NCBI RefSeq assembly: GCF_018141445.1 | Contig: NZ_CP058649.1 | Span: 3,925,001 to 3,989,000, forward strand | Reading direction: 5' to 3' | From: Vallitalea pronyensis | GTDB taxonomy: Bacteria > Bacillota > Clostridia > Lachnospirales > Vallitaleaceae | Length of the DNA stretch: 64,000 bases | Shown here: positions 1-9,039 of the stretch, piece by piece | Position numbering within the stretch: position 1 is the first letter of the stretch | How the letters are laid out: every line of letters starts with the position of its first letter | The notes under the pieces: generated by a model | Told to the model about the DNA's origin: nothing | The model's input: the letters and a program-made list of their open reading frames with translations, nothing else | The model's database searches: none | Made by a program: the position numbers and the translations under genes

Positions 1-421
1 TGCGATTTAACAAAGACTGATGGGCATGCTGACCATGAATATCAATGAGTTTCGCTGATACATCTTTGACGATGGCCGTTGTCACCACTTGGCCATTCAT
101 TCTAAAAACACTTCTACCATTACTGCCTATCTTACGGGTAATCAGTAATTCCTTGCTGTCGTCTATGTTAATGTCATACCCATGTAACTTGTCCATGACT
201 GTCTTATTATTCACATGGAATAATAATTCTATGAGTGCGTTATCACAACCTGTTCTTATGATGTCCTTACTCACTTTTTCGCCTAAAACAGCATTGATGG
301 ATCCTATGATAATGGATTTTCCTGCTCCAGTTTCACCAGTCATAATATTCAAGTTATGATTAAAGTCCACATTCATCTCATCAATTAAAGCAATGTTTTT
401 CACATGAAGATGCATTAACAT
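1..421 (-). CDS. recN: DNA repair protein RecN, N-terminal part (cut by window edge)
   Basis: SMC-like ATPase of double-strand break repair. About 140 N-terminal residues are present and the frame stays open to base 1. The start is MLMHLHVKNIALIDE, followed by the Walker A motif in NIMTGETGAGKSIIIGSI and the RecN-typical IDIHGQHAHQSLL stretch. The ATG at 421 is chosen because GGAGG at 429-433 lies 7 bases upstream; the ATG at 427 would touch the Shine-Dalgarno. The gene follows argR in the same direction with a 30-base gap, the usual argR-recN order in Firmicutes. The C-terminal ATPase half lies outside the window. Identification is firm. Confidence 0.95.
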   Translation of the reverse strand, partial: MLMHLHVKNIALIDEMNVDFNHNLNIMTGETGAGKSIIIGSINAVLGEKVSKDIIRTGCDNALIELLFHVNNKTVMDKLHGYDINIDDSKELLITRKIGSNGRSVFRMNGQVVTTAIVKDVSAKLIDIHGQHAHQSLLNR

Positions 422-451
422 AATCATTCCTCCATTTTTTTAAGGCTAATG

Positions 452-910
452 TTATAAATGATGATTAGCCAACTTACTGAATTTCTCCATTATTTTGATG
501 GCATCATGTTCAGTTCTCACTGCACAGAAGATAGTATCATCGCCAGCAATGCAACCCACTACATCATCATATTGAAGAGAATCAATAGCTGCCGCAACTG
601 CCATAGCCATGCCATTTAAAGTTTTAAGCACAATTAAATTACCAGCTCTGTCCATGGACGAAAAACCATCTCGAAAAACACGAATAAATTTTTCATTCAT
701 TTTCGTCTCTTTGTTTTGAAGAACCACATATTTTTGCTTACCATCTGCTGTAGCAATCTTCGTTAAACGAAGTTCACGAATGTCCCTTGAAATGGTAGCT
801 TGAGTTACTATAAATCCTTCTTCAATTAGTTTATTGGCTAAATCCTCTTGGGTCTCAATATCGTATGCATTAATTAATTGAAGAATTTTAGTCTGACGCT
901 CAATTTTCAT
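452..910 (-). CDS. argR: Arginine repressor ArgR/AhrC
   Basis: Arginine-sensing transcription factor, 152 aa, the normal family length. Residues 1-70 form the winged helix-turn-helix domain (TQATISRDIRELRLTK is the recognition region). The C-terminal half carries the arginine-binding and hexamerisation motif GDDTIFCAVRTEHDA. The ATG at 910 is preferred over the upstream GTG because GGAGGAG sits 5 bases before it. In Firmicutes ArgR controls arginine synthesis and catabolism genes. Its position between nadK and recN reflects a conserved housekeeping neighbourhood, not its regulon. The call is secure. Confidence 0.96.
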   Translation of the reverse strand: MKIERQTKILQLINAYDIETQEDLANKLIEEGFIVTQATISRDIRELRLTKIATADGKQKYVVLQNKETKMNEKFIRVFRDGFSSMDRAGNLIVLKTLNGMAMAVAAAIDSLQYDDVVGCIAGDDTIFCAVRTEHDAIKIMEKFSKLANHHL

Positions 911-941
911 GTACACTCCTCCTAAAAGATATACTTATACC

Positions 942-1805
942 TTATCGATTACCCAGTTTTTTCTTGAGTATTCTATAAAACCCATTCTTATTACACGTAA
1001 TTAATTGTGCACTGTGTTCCGACTTAGAAACAATAATTTCATCTTCTTGGTCAATCTTAAAATTCTCTTGACCATCTATTGTAAGTATAATATCTTTATT
1101 CCAACTCTTTCGATTATCCTTAAGGGATATTCTGACTTCGTCATTTTGGGATAAGACAATACTTCTTGACATAAGTGTATGAGGGCATATGGGTGTAATA
1201 ACCATCATTTCATTGGCTGGGTCCAGAATAGGTCCCCCAGCTGATAAATTGTAAGCCGTAGAGCCTGTAGGTGTGGAAACAATCAAACCATCAGCTGAAT
1301 AGTCATTAACATGTCCTTCATTCACACATAAACTGTATTTCATCATACGGGAAATGGATGACCTGGCTATGACAATATCATTGAGAGCTAAACCAACTTT
1401 TTCTTCTTGATTGGTCATGGTTTTTGATACATTAAGCATCATACGTTTTTGGATATAGTAATCACCGTCAATTATTTTTTTTAACGTTACAATGGCATCT
1501 TTTTTCTCTACTTCTGCTAAAAACCCCAAGTTCCCAAGATTAACACCTAGAATAGGCAAATCATATGCTGCGATCTGTCTTGCTGTATACAGGATTGTTC
1601 CATCCCCACCTAGTACAATTGCACAATCGGCATGCTCATATAAAGCTTTTCCTTTCAGACCATAGGTTTCTTTATTTAATTGACATGCCACATCCTCAGG
1701 TAAATACACTTGACAATGGTGCCGTTCAAGCCAATCTATAATGAGCCTTGATGTCGACAATTGATTATCTTTTGATACATTCGGTAGAATTACAAATCGC
1801 TTCAT
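942..1805 (-). CDS. nadK: NAD kinase
   Basis: Phosphorylates NAD to NADP using ATP or polyphosphate; cytosolic, about 287 aa. The family signatures GGDGTIL (nucleotide binding) and PTGSTAYNLSAGGPI are present, as is the NDIVIARSS stretch that precedes the NAD site. The ATG at 1805 (MKRFVILPNVSKD) is chosen over an upstream start that would add 14 unsupported residues; a GAGG-like site lies just upstream. The gene sits between tlyA and argR in the same direction, as in many Clostridia. Confidence 0.95.
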   Translation of the reverse strand: MKRFVILPNVSKDNQLSTSRLIIDWLERHHCQVYLPEDVACQLNKETYGLKGKALYEHADCAIVLGGDGTILYTARQIAAYDLPILGVNLGNLGFLAEVEKKDAIVTLKKIIDGDYYIQKRMMLNVSKTMTNQEEKVGLALNDIVIARSSISRMMKYSLCVNEGHVNDYSADGLIVSTPTGSTAYNLSAGGPILDPANEMMVITPICPHTLMSRSIVLSQNDEVRISLKDNRKSWNKDIILTIDGQENFKIDQEDEIIVSKSEHSAQLITCNKNGFYRILKKKLGNR

Positions 1806-1862
1806 CCTATCATCCTCTATTGCTAAGTTTAAGCTTAACTTTAGCAATATCCTACTTTTATT

Positions 1863-2675
1863 TTATAGTTTTTCATGGGCTTTATCAACAACTGTTTTGG
1901 TCATGTCATGAAGGGTGTCATCGTCTAACTTTTCTTGTTCTACTTTCGTCATGTATAAGAGGTATTCAATATTACCTTCTGGACCTTTTATAGGCGAAAA
2001 ACTAAGGCCCTTTATATAGAATGAAATGGTCTGCACATACTGCATAATGCCCCAGATCACTTCTTCATGCACAGTTCTATCTCTTACAACACCTTTTTTC
2101 CCTACTTTTTCTCGTCCGGCTTCGAATTGAGGTTTGATTAGACATACGATTTCAGCATCCTCTTGCATTAACTTCCTTACGGGCTCCAGTACCTTTCTTA
2201 GTGAAATAAACGATACATCAATGGAGACAAAATCCACAAGGTCGTCTATCCTATCAGGTGTTACATAACGAATATTGGTTTTTTCCATGCATACCACCCG
2301 TTTATCTTGACGGAGTTTCCAAGCAAATTGTCCATAACCTACATCAATAGCATAGACTTTTACAGCCCCATTTTGAAGCATACAATCCGTAAAACCGCCA
2401 GTAGAAGCCCCAACGTCCATACAAATCTTCCCTTCAAGGGTTAAATCAAATGCTTTCATGGCTTTATCTAATTTTAGACCTCCACGACTGACGTAAGGAT
2501 TCGGATTGGATTTTATGATGATTTCTTTTTCTATATTAAGTTTCGTGCCTGGCTTATCTTCTCTTTCTCCATCTACAAAAACATTACCTGACATAATAAT
2601 AGCCTTTGCTTTTTCCCTAGAAGGCGCTAATCCTCTATCGACAAGTAATACATCCAGTCTTTCTTTACCAGCCAT
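1863..2675 (-). CDS. tlyA: TlyA-type rRNA 2'-O-methyltransferase / hemolysin A family
   Basis: 270 aa. An N-terminal S4 RNA-binding domain (about 1-65, RLDVLLVDRGLAPSREKAK) is followed by an FtsJ-like SAM methyltransferase domain with the motif DVGASTGGFTDCML. Characterised TlyA proteins methylate cytidine 2'-OH groups in 16S/23S rRNA; the exact targets here are inferred. The gene lies between dxs and nadK in the same direction, its standard location. An AAGGA-type ribosome binding site precedes the ATG at 2675. Confidence 0.93.
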   Translation of the reverse strand: MAGKERLDVLLVDRGLAPSREKAKAIIMSGNVFVDGEREDKPGTKLNIEKEIIIKSNPNPYVSRGGLKLDKAMKAFDLTLEGKICMDVGASTGGFTDCMLQNGAVKVYAIDVGYGQFAWKLRQDKRVVCMEKTNIRYVTPDRIDDLVDFVSIDVSFISLRKVLEPVRKLMQEDAEIVCLIKPQFEAGREKVGKKGVVRDRTVHEEVIWGIMQYVQTISFYIKGLSFSPIKGPEGNIEYLLYMTKVEQEKLDDDTLHDMTKTVVDKAHEKL

Positions 2676-2703
2676 ACTGTATCTTTCCTTCCATTAACTA
2701 TTC

Positions 2704-4593
2704 CTAGGCATTTTTCTGATGTTTTAATCCACGGACATGGGGTATAATCTGCTCATAGAGCCCTTTCTCATCAAGCCGGCATAGCTCTAACTGCTGCGCT
2801 CTTGTACCATGCTCAATAAAGGCATCTTCGATACCCAAATTAACAACGCGTGTATCTAATTGTAAATCAGACACATGTTGAAGGAAACGACTACCATATC
2901 CACCTGTTAAAACATTCTCTTCTATTATAATAACCACATTATGCGCTTTTGCCACATCCTCAACCATCTGTTTATCCATAGGTTTTATAAATCTTGCATT
3001 AATCACTGAACAATGTATATGTTGCTTATCCAATCGCTCTGCCACTTTAACAGCAGTTTCTGTGATGGTTCCGATACTGATAAGGGCTACATGTTCACCT
3101 TTTCTAATCCATTCACATTGACCATAAGCAATAGGTGTTTGTGGATGATCTGCCATACCTGATGCCTTGCCCTTTGGATAGCGTATTGCAATAGGACCGT
3201 CATAGGCCACAGCAAATTCTAACATGGCTTCTAATTCTTGTCCGTTTTTTGGAGCAACAATGGTCATACTTGGTATATGATTTAAGAAAGAGGCATCAAA
3301 TACGCCTTGATGGGTTTCACCATCTTCACCTACTAATCCAGCTCGGTCAATAGCAAATACAACTGGCAGCTTCTGCATGCAAACATCATGAATAATCTGG
3401 TCATAAGCCCTTTGTAAAAACGATGAATAGAGTGCTACAACTGGTTTAATACCATTAGAAGCAAGTCCTGCTGCAAACGTAACAGCATGCTGCTCAGCGA
3501 TACCTACATCAAAGAAACGATTAGGGAATTTCTTAGCAAATTCACTAAGACCTGTTCCCTCTGGCATAGCTGCGGATATGGCTACCAAACGGTCATTATT
3601 TTTGGCCATACTAACAAGCTTGTCTCCAAAGACTTGAGAATAGCTTTCTCGACAAGGTTTATTTTTGCATTTTCCATTTTTAATATGAAAGGGTTTCATG
3701 CTGTGAAATTTAGTAGGATTCTGTTCAGCAGGTTTAAAACCTTTCCCTTTGGTTGTATTCACATGAATCAATACCGGTTCATTCATACGTTTTGCTTGAT
3801 TTAAAGTACGGATAAGGGCAGATATATTATGCCCATCTATAGGACCTAAATAGGTAAACCCTAATTCCTCAAACAACATACCAGGAATTAAGAGCTGTTT
3901 AATACCGGATTTTACATCCCGAATGACCCGGACCACATCTCTACCTATTTTTGGTATTTTAATCAATGTTTTTTCCACTTCTTCTTTCATTTCTTTGTAA
4001 ACAGTACCCGTTCGTATAGAGTCCAAATAGGTGGATAAGCCCCCTACATTTTTAGATATAGACATCTGATTATCATTAAGGATGGCAATAAAATTAGCGT
4101 GTAACCGACTGGCATTATTCATGGCTTCAAAAGCCATACCACCTGTCATGGAACCATCACCAATGATGGGTACTACATAATTATTTTCTTGAAGTATTTC
4201 TCTTGATTTAGCGAATCCAAGGGCAGCTGAAAGTGACGTGGTACTATGACCTGTTTCAAATACATCATGTTTACTTTCTGACCTTTTAGGAAAACCACTT
4301 AACCCTTTATATTTTCTTATGGTTTTAATCTCTTCTTTTCTTCCCGTTAAAATCTTATGGATATATGTTTGATGTCCCACATCCCAGATCAATTTATCAT
4401 ACGGTGATTGGAAACAGTAATGAAGTGCTAAAGTTAATTCAACGACACCTAGATTGGAACTTAAGTGTCCGCCAGTATCACTGACTACACTGATTAAATA
4501 TTCTCGAAGTTCTTTTGATAATTGATTCAGTTGGTTCACATTCAAACCCTTGATATCACCAGGACTATGAATACCATCTAATAATTTACTCAC
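2704..4593 (-). CDS. dxs: 1-deoxy-D-xylulose-5-phosphate synthase
   Basis: First enzyme of the MEP isoprenoid pathway: pyruvate plus glyceraldehyde-3-phosphate give DXP, with thiamine diphosphate as cofactor. About 629 aa, full length. Visible landmarks are the TPP motif GDGSMTGGMAFEAMNNAS and the transketolase pyrimidine-domain motif DRAGLVGEDGETHQG. A GTG start at 4593 is preferred because AAAGGTG lies 9 bases upstream, whereas an in-frame TTG at 4605 directly abuts that site. It sits downstream of the OLE RNA and OapA gene and shares the isoprenoid theme with ispA. Confidence 0.96.
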   Translation of the reverse strand: MSKLLDGIHSPGDIKGLNVNQLNQLSKELREYLISVVSDTGGHLSSNLGVVELTLALHYCFQSPYDKLIWDVGHQTYIHKILTGRKEEIKTIRKYKGLSGFPKRSESKHDVFETGHSTTSLSAALGFAKSREILQENNYVVPIIGDGSMTGGMAFEAMNNASRLHANFIAILNDNQMSISKNVGGLSTYLDSIRTGTVYKEMKEEVEKTLIKIPKIGRDVVRVIRDVKSGIKQLLIPGMLFEELGFTYLGPIDGHNISALIRTLNQAKRMNEPVLIHVNTTKGKGFKPAEQNPTKFHSMKPFHIKNGKCKNKPCRESYSQVFGDKLVSMAKNNDRLVAISAAMPEGTGLSEFAKKFPNRFFDVGIAEQHAVTFAAGLASNGIKPVVALYSSFLQRAYDQIIHDVCMQKLPVVFAIDRAGLVGEDGETHQGVFDASFLNHIPSMTIVAPKNGQELEAMLEFAVAYDGPIAIRYPKGKASGMADHPQTPIAYGQCEWIRKGEHVALISIGTITETAVKVAERLDKQHIHCSVINARFIKPMDKQMVEDVAKAHNVVIIIEENVLTGGYGSRFLQHVSDLQLDTRVVNLGIEDAFIEHGTRAQQLELCRLDEKGLYEQIIPHVRGLKHQKNA

Positions 4594-4710
4594 AAATTTC
4601 AACACCTTTACACATCATTTGTACTTGCTTTGGTTCCTGGCAAAAGGGGCTGTGCCTCGTTTCGCCAAGGGGATTTGTCCGTTAGTATAGTTTTCTAACG
4701 CGTACGAAGT

Positions 4711-5286
4711 CTATTTGTTGTTTTGTTTTCTCATATAACTATAGATAACACCTAGGCGATAGACAATTAAATTGGCATGACGAAGCGCAATTTCCTTACC
4801 TATTGCCTTGCCTCCAACGGTAATGGCAGCAATGATTCCTGTTAGACTAATGGTCACAACGGTTTTGTCAAGACCGTATTTGACTACCATTGCAACAATA
4901 GCTCCTCCAGCTACACCAGAGATAATACCTGCAATATCACCAATCACATCGTTAAAGAAATTGGCTACTGCTCCTGCATTTCTAATAATTAAAATACTTT
5001 CTTTTGCTCCCCTTACACGTGAAGCTGCCATGGAATGAAAAGGCGTCTCTTCGGCTGCCGTTACGGCAATACCCAATAAATCAAAAAAGATGCCCATTAA
5101 CACAATTAAAAATACAATAAGTGCAGCACCCCATAAAATGACCTTATCCATAAAGATATCGGATATATATCCAAGCAATATAGCCATTATTAATGTAACA
5201 ATGGTTATTGTTATAATCCATTTTTTATTTACCTTTTTATGTGTATAAATACTTCTAAATTTAACTTTTGGTTTGTGTTTACCCAA
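4711..5286 (-). CDS. oapA: OapA-like OLE-RNA-associated membrane protein
   Basis: 191-aa integral membrane protein with a basic N-terminus (MGKHKPKVKFRSIYTHKK), two early membrane segments at about 23-70, and two more hydrophobic stretches at about 112-160. Generic annotation often calls this family a CorB/DUF21-like protein. It lies immediately after a roughly 600-nt structured RNA and directly before dxs, which is the defining position of the OLE-associated protein OapA in other Firmicutes. Known OapA binds OLE RNA and brings it to the membrane; it is linked to ethanol, cold and Mg2+ tolerance. The start is TTG, with GAGG 8 bases upstream. Assignment rests on context, topology and size. Confidence 0.8.
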   Translation of the reverse strand: MGKHKPKVKFRSIYTHKKVNKKWIITITIVTLIMAILLGYISDIFMDKVILWGAALIVFLIVLMGIFFDLLGIAVTAAEETPFHSMAASRVRGAKESILIIRNAGAVANFFNDVIGDIAGIISGVAGGAIVAMVVKYGLDKTVVTISLTGIIAAITVGGKAIGKEIALRHANLIVYRLGVIYSYMRKQNNK

Positions 5287-5315
5287 TATCGTAACCTCAT
5301 TTTTTCTCGAGTAAT

Positions 5316-5917
5316 GAATTAGTACTAAAGATAGCTCATTTAGTAAATTTTGCGGCTTATAGTCCAGCAGGTTTTCCCGAATTGATACTCTGTTGTCGCC
5401 AATAGAGCGGTTCCCCTTTAAATCAAAACCTACTACGTCACCATAAGTAGAGCTGGATCACCTTATAACCACACCGTAATCCTAAATAAGCTTCTAATCG
5501 AACAGTCTAGGGGTTTTCCCCAATGATATTGCATAATCCCTAGCCTCTTTAGCGAAAATAAGTTTCAAGCAACAATATCCTCATCGCTTTTGGCCAAAAG
5601 CTTTGCTCTTAAATTGCTATCCCCTTAACTTCACGCAAGGCAGGCTACACTGACCACAGCTTTCGCCGCATGACAGGTTTACTCCCGCGCCGTAAGCAAC
5701 TGTATCTCACAGTGCCCACATACGCAGGTCTCCACGACTAAAGGGTCCACGCCCACATGCCATTGTGGATCGCCCTTAAGTCTTAACTCCCAGCATAAGC
5801 CCGCAACTGGGCGTCACCAGCCAACACCAGGAACTTCATCGATATGCCCTTTAACGGATTTTTAGGCCCGTCTTCAAGATTAACAATACCAACTAGAATA
5901 CTGCATCTTTAGTACTC
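5316..5917 (-). ncRNA. ole: OLE (ornate large extremophilic) RNA
   Basis: About 600 nt with no credible ORF but clearly higher GC and many short hairpins, set between AT-rich flanks. The two ends are perfectly complementary over 12 bases: AGTACTAAAGAT is read on the minus strand at 5916-5905 and ATCTTTAGTACT at 5332-5321, giving a closing terminal stem. Length (about 600 nt), neighbours (ispA, xseA/B and nusB upstream; OapA-like protein, dxs, tlyA, recN downstream) and orientation match the known OLE locus. OLE forms a membrane ribonucleoprotein with OapA. The exact ends are estimates from the terminal stem. Confidence 0.85.
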
Positions 5918-5921
5918 CCAT

Positions 5922-5927
5922 ATTATA
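5922..5927 (-). promoter_or_regulatory. Candidate -10 box of the OLE RNA promoter
   Basis: On the minus strand a perfect TATAAT lies about 6-8 bases before the first base of the OLE terminal stem, a good distance for transcription to start at the RNA's 5' end. The -35 region is poor (TTGATT with a 15-base spacer), so strength is uncertain. The surrounding stretch 5930-6151 is AT-rich and gene-free; it also holds a weak AT-rich inverted repeat at 6034-6061. Confidence 0.5.
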
Positions 5928-6151
5928 TCATATTCTAAAATAAATCAAGAGTATATGATGAATTAATCTTTTACTAATATGTAATAATTCAACATATTTT
6001 CCTTGTTTTTATAAATTATAACGTTCATTTATGCTATTTTATCCATTCTTTGATAAAATAGATAGGATGTACCATGTTTGTTCATGTTCTATTTTCACAA
6101 ATCATTAAGCATTCTCCTATGTTTTACCATGGTGTTATCATCGTTACATGG

Positions 6152-6595
6152 CTAATTAATAATCAGTGCTATGACAACACCTAATGCAGCACCAACAATA
6201 ACTTCTAAATATGTATGACCTAATAATTCTTTTAGTCGCTCATCGATTTCCAAAGAATAAGTTTCTAAGGTTTCAACGATATGATTAATGGCTTTTGCAT
6301 GCTTTCCAGCTGCCCTTCGAACACCTGCTGCATCATACATGACGATAAATGCAAATATTAAAAACGCACCAAAAAATGGATGCCCATAGCCATTTATTTC
6401 GCCTAATGAAATTGTTGCTGCCATAACAGATGCGGAATGGGAACTGGGCATACCCCCAGATCCCATGATCCGGTCCATGTGCATTTTCTTGGTTTTTATC
6501 AAGCAAGTAAAAAACTTAATGGCTTGAGACATACACCAAGCAATAACTGCCGCTAGCAGCACTTTATTTTCTGTAATTGTATAAAAGTTCTCCAC
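6152..6595 (-). CDS. yuiD: Divergent PAP2 family (YuiD/DUF212) membrane protein
   Basis: 147 aa. Hydrophobic segments lie around 10-30, 75-95 and 125-147. The family signature GSGGMPSSHSASVMA, a PAP2-like phosphatase motif, is followed by YDAAGVRRAAGKHA. Members are thought to act on lipid phosphates such as polyprenyl diphosphate, but this is not established. It sits 12 bases after ispA and upstream of OLE RNA, so a role in prenyl phosphate recycling is a reasonable inference. GTG start with GAGGTG 8 bases upstream. Confidence 0.88.
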   Translation of the reverse strand: MENFYTITENKVLLAAVIAWCMSQAIKFFTCLIKTKKMHMDRIMGSGGMPSSHSASVMAATISLGEINGYGHPFFGAFLIFAFIVMYDAAGVRRAAGKHAKAINHIVETLETYSLEIDERLKELLGHTYLEVIVGAALGVVIALIIN

Positions 6596-6607
6596 GTATT
6601 ACACACC

Positions 6608-7507
6608 TCATTTTTTTCTGTTTCTAAGGTACAGAATGAATGCTTTTAAAAATTCTTTTCGGTCACCTTGTAGTTGCTGAAGCTCTTCAAGTGCTTTTTT
6701 CATTAAGTGTGCAACCTCACTTTTAGATGCCTCTAATCCTTTTAAGGCTACATAAGTGGCTTTTCCATTCTTGTGGTCACTACCTACTTGTTTGCCTAAT
6801 ACTTCCGTGGTACTGGTAATATCTAATATATCATCTTGAATCTGAAAAGCTAAGCCGATACATCGACCAATAGAACGAAAATGCTCCACTTCTTCTTCAG
6901 AAGCTCCAGCAAGGTAAGCTCCAGCCGTTAATGAAGCCTCAATAATAGCTGATGTCTTATGCAAATGAATGAATTCAATCATATTAAGATTTATGTTGCT
7001 TTTATCCACCATATCAACAACTTGTCCACCAATCATGCCTTGGGTGCCTGCAGCAGTTGCTATCTCTTTCATGGCTAATAGAGCCTTTACGATAAGAGAA
7101 GGCTCTCTATGGATACAAGCTTCAGTCATGATTTCATACGCATGATTCAATAGGGCGTCACCTGCTAATATGGCTATATCTTCACCAAATTTCTTATGAC
7201 AAGTTAACCTACCTCTTCGATAATCATCATCATCCATAGCTGGTAAATCATCATGTATAAGCGAATAGGTGTGAATCATTTCCATAGCTGCCATGAAGGC
7301 TTCTACTTCTGTCGTATTCTGACCACCACTTATTTCATAAGCTGTCAGCATAAGAATAGGTCTTACCCGCTTACCACCAGCCATTAAACTATAACTCATT
7401 GCTTCATATATGATTTGATCGTACTTATAATCACTTGATGCCATATATTGCTTTAAGATGTCATCAACGTACTGTTGTTTTTCTAGTCGTTTTTGATTAA
7501 AATCCAC
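6608..7507 (-). CDS. ispA: Polyprenyl (farnesyl/geranyl) diphosphate synthase
   Basis: 299 aa all-alpha trans-prenyltransferase. The first aspartate-rich motif is in HDDLPAMDDDDYRRGR and the second in FQIQDDILDITS; LMAGGKRVRPIL is the conserved basic substrate-binding segment. It condenses IPP with allylic diphosphates to make FPP (possibly GPP) for quinones, undecaprenyl phosphate and similar products. It lies downstream of xseB, its standard partner. A GTG start at 7507 with an upstream AGGAAGGA is the only good initiation site. Chain length cannot be fixed by eye. Confidence 0.94.
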   Translation of the reverse strand: MDFNQKRLEKQQYVDDILKQYMASSDYKYDQIIYEAMSYSLMAGGKRVRPILMLTAYEISGGQNTTEVEAFMAAMEMIHTYSLIHDDLPAMDDDDYRRGRLTCHKKFGEDIAILAGDALLNHAYEIMTEACIHREPSLIVKALLAMKEIATAAGTQGMIGGQVVDMVDKSNINLNMIEFIHLHKTSAIIEASLTAGAYLAGASEEEVEHFRSIGRCIGLAFQIQDDILDITSTTEVLGKQVGSDHKNGKATYVALKGLEASKSEVAHLMKKALEELQQLQGDRKEFLKAFILYLRNRKK

Positions 7508-7560
7508 TGTCTTTCAATTCCTTCCTGGACATATCAAGGTCATGCTTATAGATTAGCCTC

Positions 7561-7761
7561 TTATTGCGTTACTGCATCATGTTTAATAACTTCCATTTCT
7601 TTTTCGATTTTATCAATATGGTCATGACAGGTTTTGAGAGCCTTCATGCCTTCTTTATACAATTTGAAGCTATCTTCAAGGGATGCTTCTCCTGATTCTA
7701 ATTGCTCTACAATGTTTTCCAGATGGTTCAAATTATCTTGAAACGTTGTTTTATCACTCAT
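7561..7761 (-). CDS. xseB: Exodeoxyribonuclease VII small subunit
   Basis: 66-aa helical protein (LNHLENIVEQLESGEASLED is the family signature) that pairs with XseA to form exonuclease VII, a single-strand DNA exonuclease. The start MSDKTTFQ at 7761 is chosen because AGAGG lies 8 bases upstream; it gives the usual length. It overlaps the end of xseA by 8 bases, which indicates translational coupling. Confidence 0.95.
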   Translation of the reverse strand: MSDKTTFQDNLNHLENIVEQLESGEASLEDSFKLYKEGMKALKTCHDHIDKIEKEMEVIKHDAVTQ

Positions 7762-8974
7762 GATCCATACCTCTCCCTTTTTCAATACGTGTTATATCGG
7801 CGCTGATTTTTCCATCTTGCAGCTGAATATACAGGGTCTGACCGGCTACTACATCCTTAACACTTTTTACAATACCTGTTTCTGTTTCCACATAAGCAAA
7901 ACCTTTTTCTAAATTTTTTAGAGGTGATAACACATGTAGTTTTTCTCCAACTAGGCTGATATGATGCTTAATGTTATTTAAACGGCTTTCTATCGCTCGA
8001 CTTAATCGTTCTTCCAACTCGTGCAGGTACTGACGTTCCTTCTGGGCCCTTAGTGCAGGACTATTAAAGTCTAGTTTTATACGATTTAGTTCCATGGTAC
8101 TTCGAAAGAAGTCCAGCTTTTGCTTCAAGTGCTGGTTTAGCTTGTCTCTGTATTTATCTAATAAAGCTTCTAAATCATCAAGGACTGGAATAGCTAATTC
8201 TGCTCCAGCTGAAGGTGTAGGTGCTCTAAGGTCTGAGATAAAATCTGCTATTGTAAAATCTGTTTCATGGCCCACAGCAGATATAATTGGTGTATGTGCC
8301 TGATAGATGGCTTTAGCAACTGCTTTTTCATTAAATGCCCAAAGGTCTTCAATGGACCCGCCTCCACGTCCTACAATTATAACATCTACTTCATCCATGG
8401 CATCTAAGTAGTTAATGCCTTTGACAATATTAGCTGCTGCACCATCCCCTTGTACAAGTGATGGGTATAATACCAACCCAATATATGGATTACGCCGCTT
8501 GGATACATTCATAATATCTCGAATGGCTGCTCCTGTATCAGAAGTAATAACACCTACTTTTCTTGGATAAGTGGGTATGGGTTTTTTAAGAGAAGAATTG
8601 AAGTATCCCTTCTTTTCTAACTCTTGTTTCAGAGCTTCAAAACGTTGGTACAGATCCCCTATACCATCTGGCTTTATTTGCTGGACATATACTTGATAGG
8701 TACCAGCTCGTTCATATACGGACACATACCCTCTTGCTGTAATTTTGATACCATCTCTCAAATCACAAGCAACAAAATCCCGATAATTTTTAAAAACAAC
8801 ACACGATATAGCGCTATTCATATCTTTTAATGTAAAATAGATATGCCCCGAACGATGTATTTTACAATTGGATACTTCACCTTTAATCCATAAATCATTG
8901 ATGACAAAATCATCTGAAAATATCTTCTTAATATAAGCATTGACTTGTGAAACAGAAAAAATACTTTTTGGCAT
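7754..8974 (-). CDS. xseA: Exodeoxyribonuclease VII large subunit
   Basis: 406 aa. An N-terminal OB-fold (about 5-100) is followed by the catalytic domain with GRGGGSIEDLWAFNEKAVA and GHETDFTIADF, then a long coiled-coil and a C-terminal segment. With XseB it degrades single-stranded DNA to oligonucleotides. The ATG at 8974 (MPKSIFSVSQVNAYIK) has GGAGGTG 6 bases upstream. It lies between nusB and xseB in the standard order. Confidence 0.96.
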   Translation of the reverse strand: MPKSIFSVSQVNAYIKKIFSDDFVINDLWIKGEVSNCKIHRSGHIYFTLKDMNSAISCVVFKNYRDFVACDLRDGIKITARGYVSVYERAGTYQVYVQQIKPDGIGDLYQRFEALKQELEKKGYFNSSLKKPIPTYPRKVGVITSDTGAAIRDIMNVSKRRNPYIGLVLYPSLVQGDGAAANIVKGINYLDAMDEVDVIIVGRGGGSIEDLWAFNEKAVAKAIYQAHTPIISAVGHETDFTIADFISDLRAPTPSAGAELAIPVLDDLEALLDKYRDKLNQHLKQKLDFFRSTMELNRIKLDFNSPALRAQKERQYLHELEERLSRAIESRLNNIKHHISLVGEKLHVLSPLKNLEKGFAYVETETGIVKSVKDVVAGQTLYIQLQDGKISADITRIEKGRGMDHE

Positions 8975-9039
8975 GAAATTCACCTCCAATATTGGCTATC
9001 CCTATATCGTTTAACAGTTCATATTAGCGATTAACATGT

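Noticed and set aside
45..359. Open frame on the plus strand
   Set aside because: It is the antisense of recN, whose Walker A and RecN motifs read clearly on the minus strand.
4606..4710. Possible terminator or small RNA between oapA and dxs
   Set aside because: Only short, interrupted complementarities (for example CGTTAG/CTAACG) and no T-run, so not supported.
5316..5917. Alternative reading of the structured block as rRNA, tmRNA or RNase P RNA
   Set aside because: No rRNA signature or tmRNA tag-like ORF was seen, and the neighbourhood and terminal stem fit OLE RNA better.
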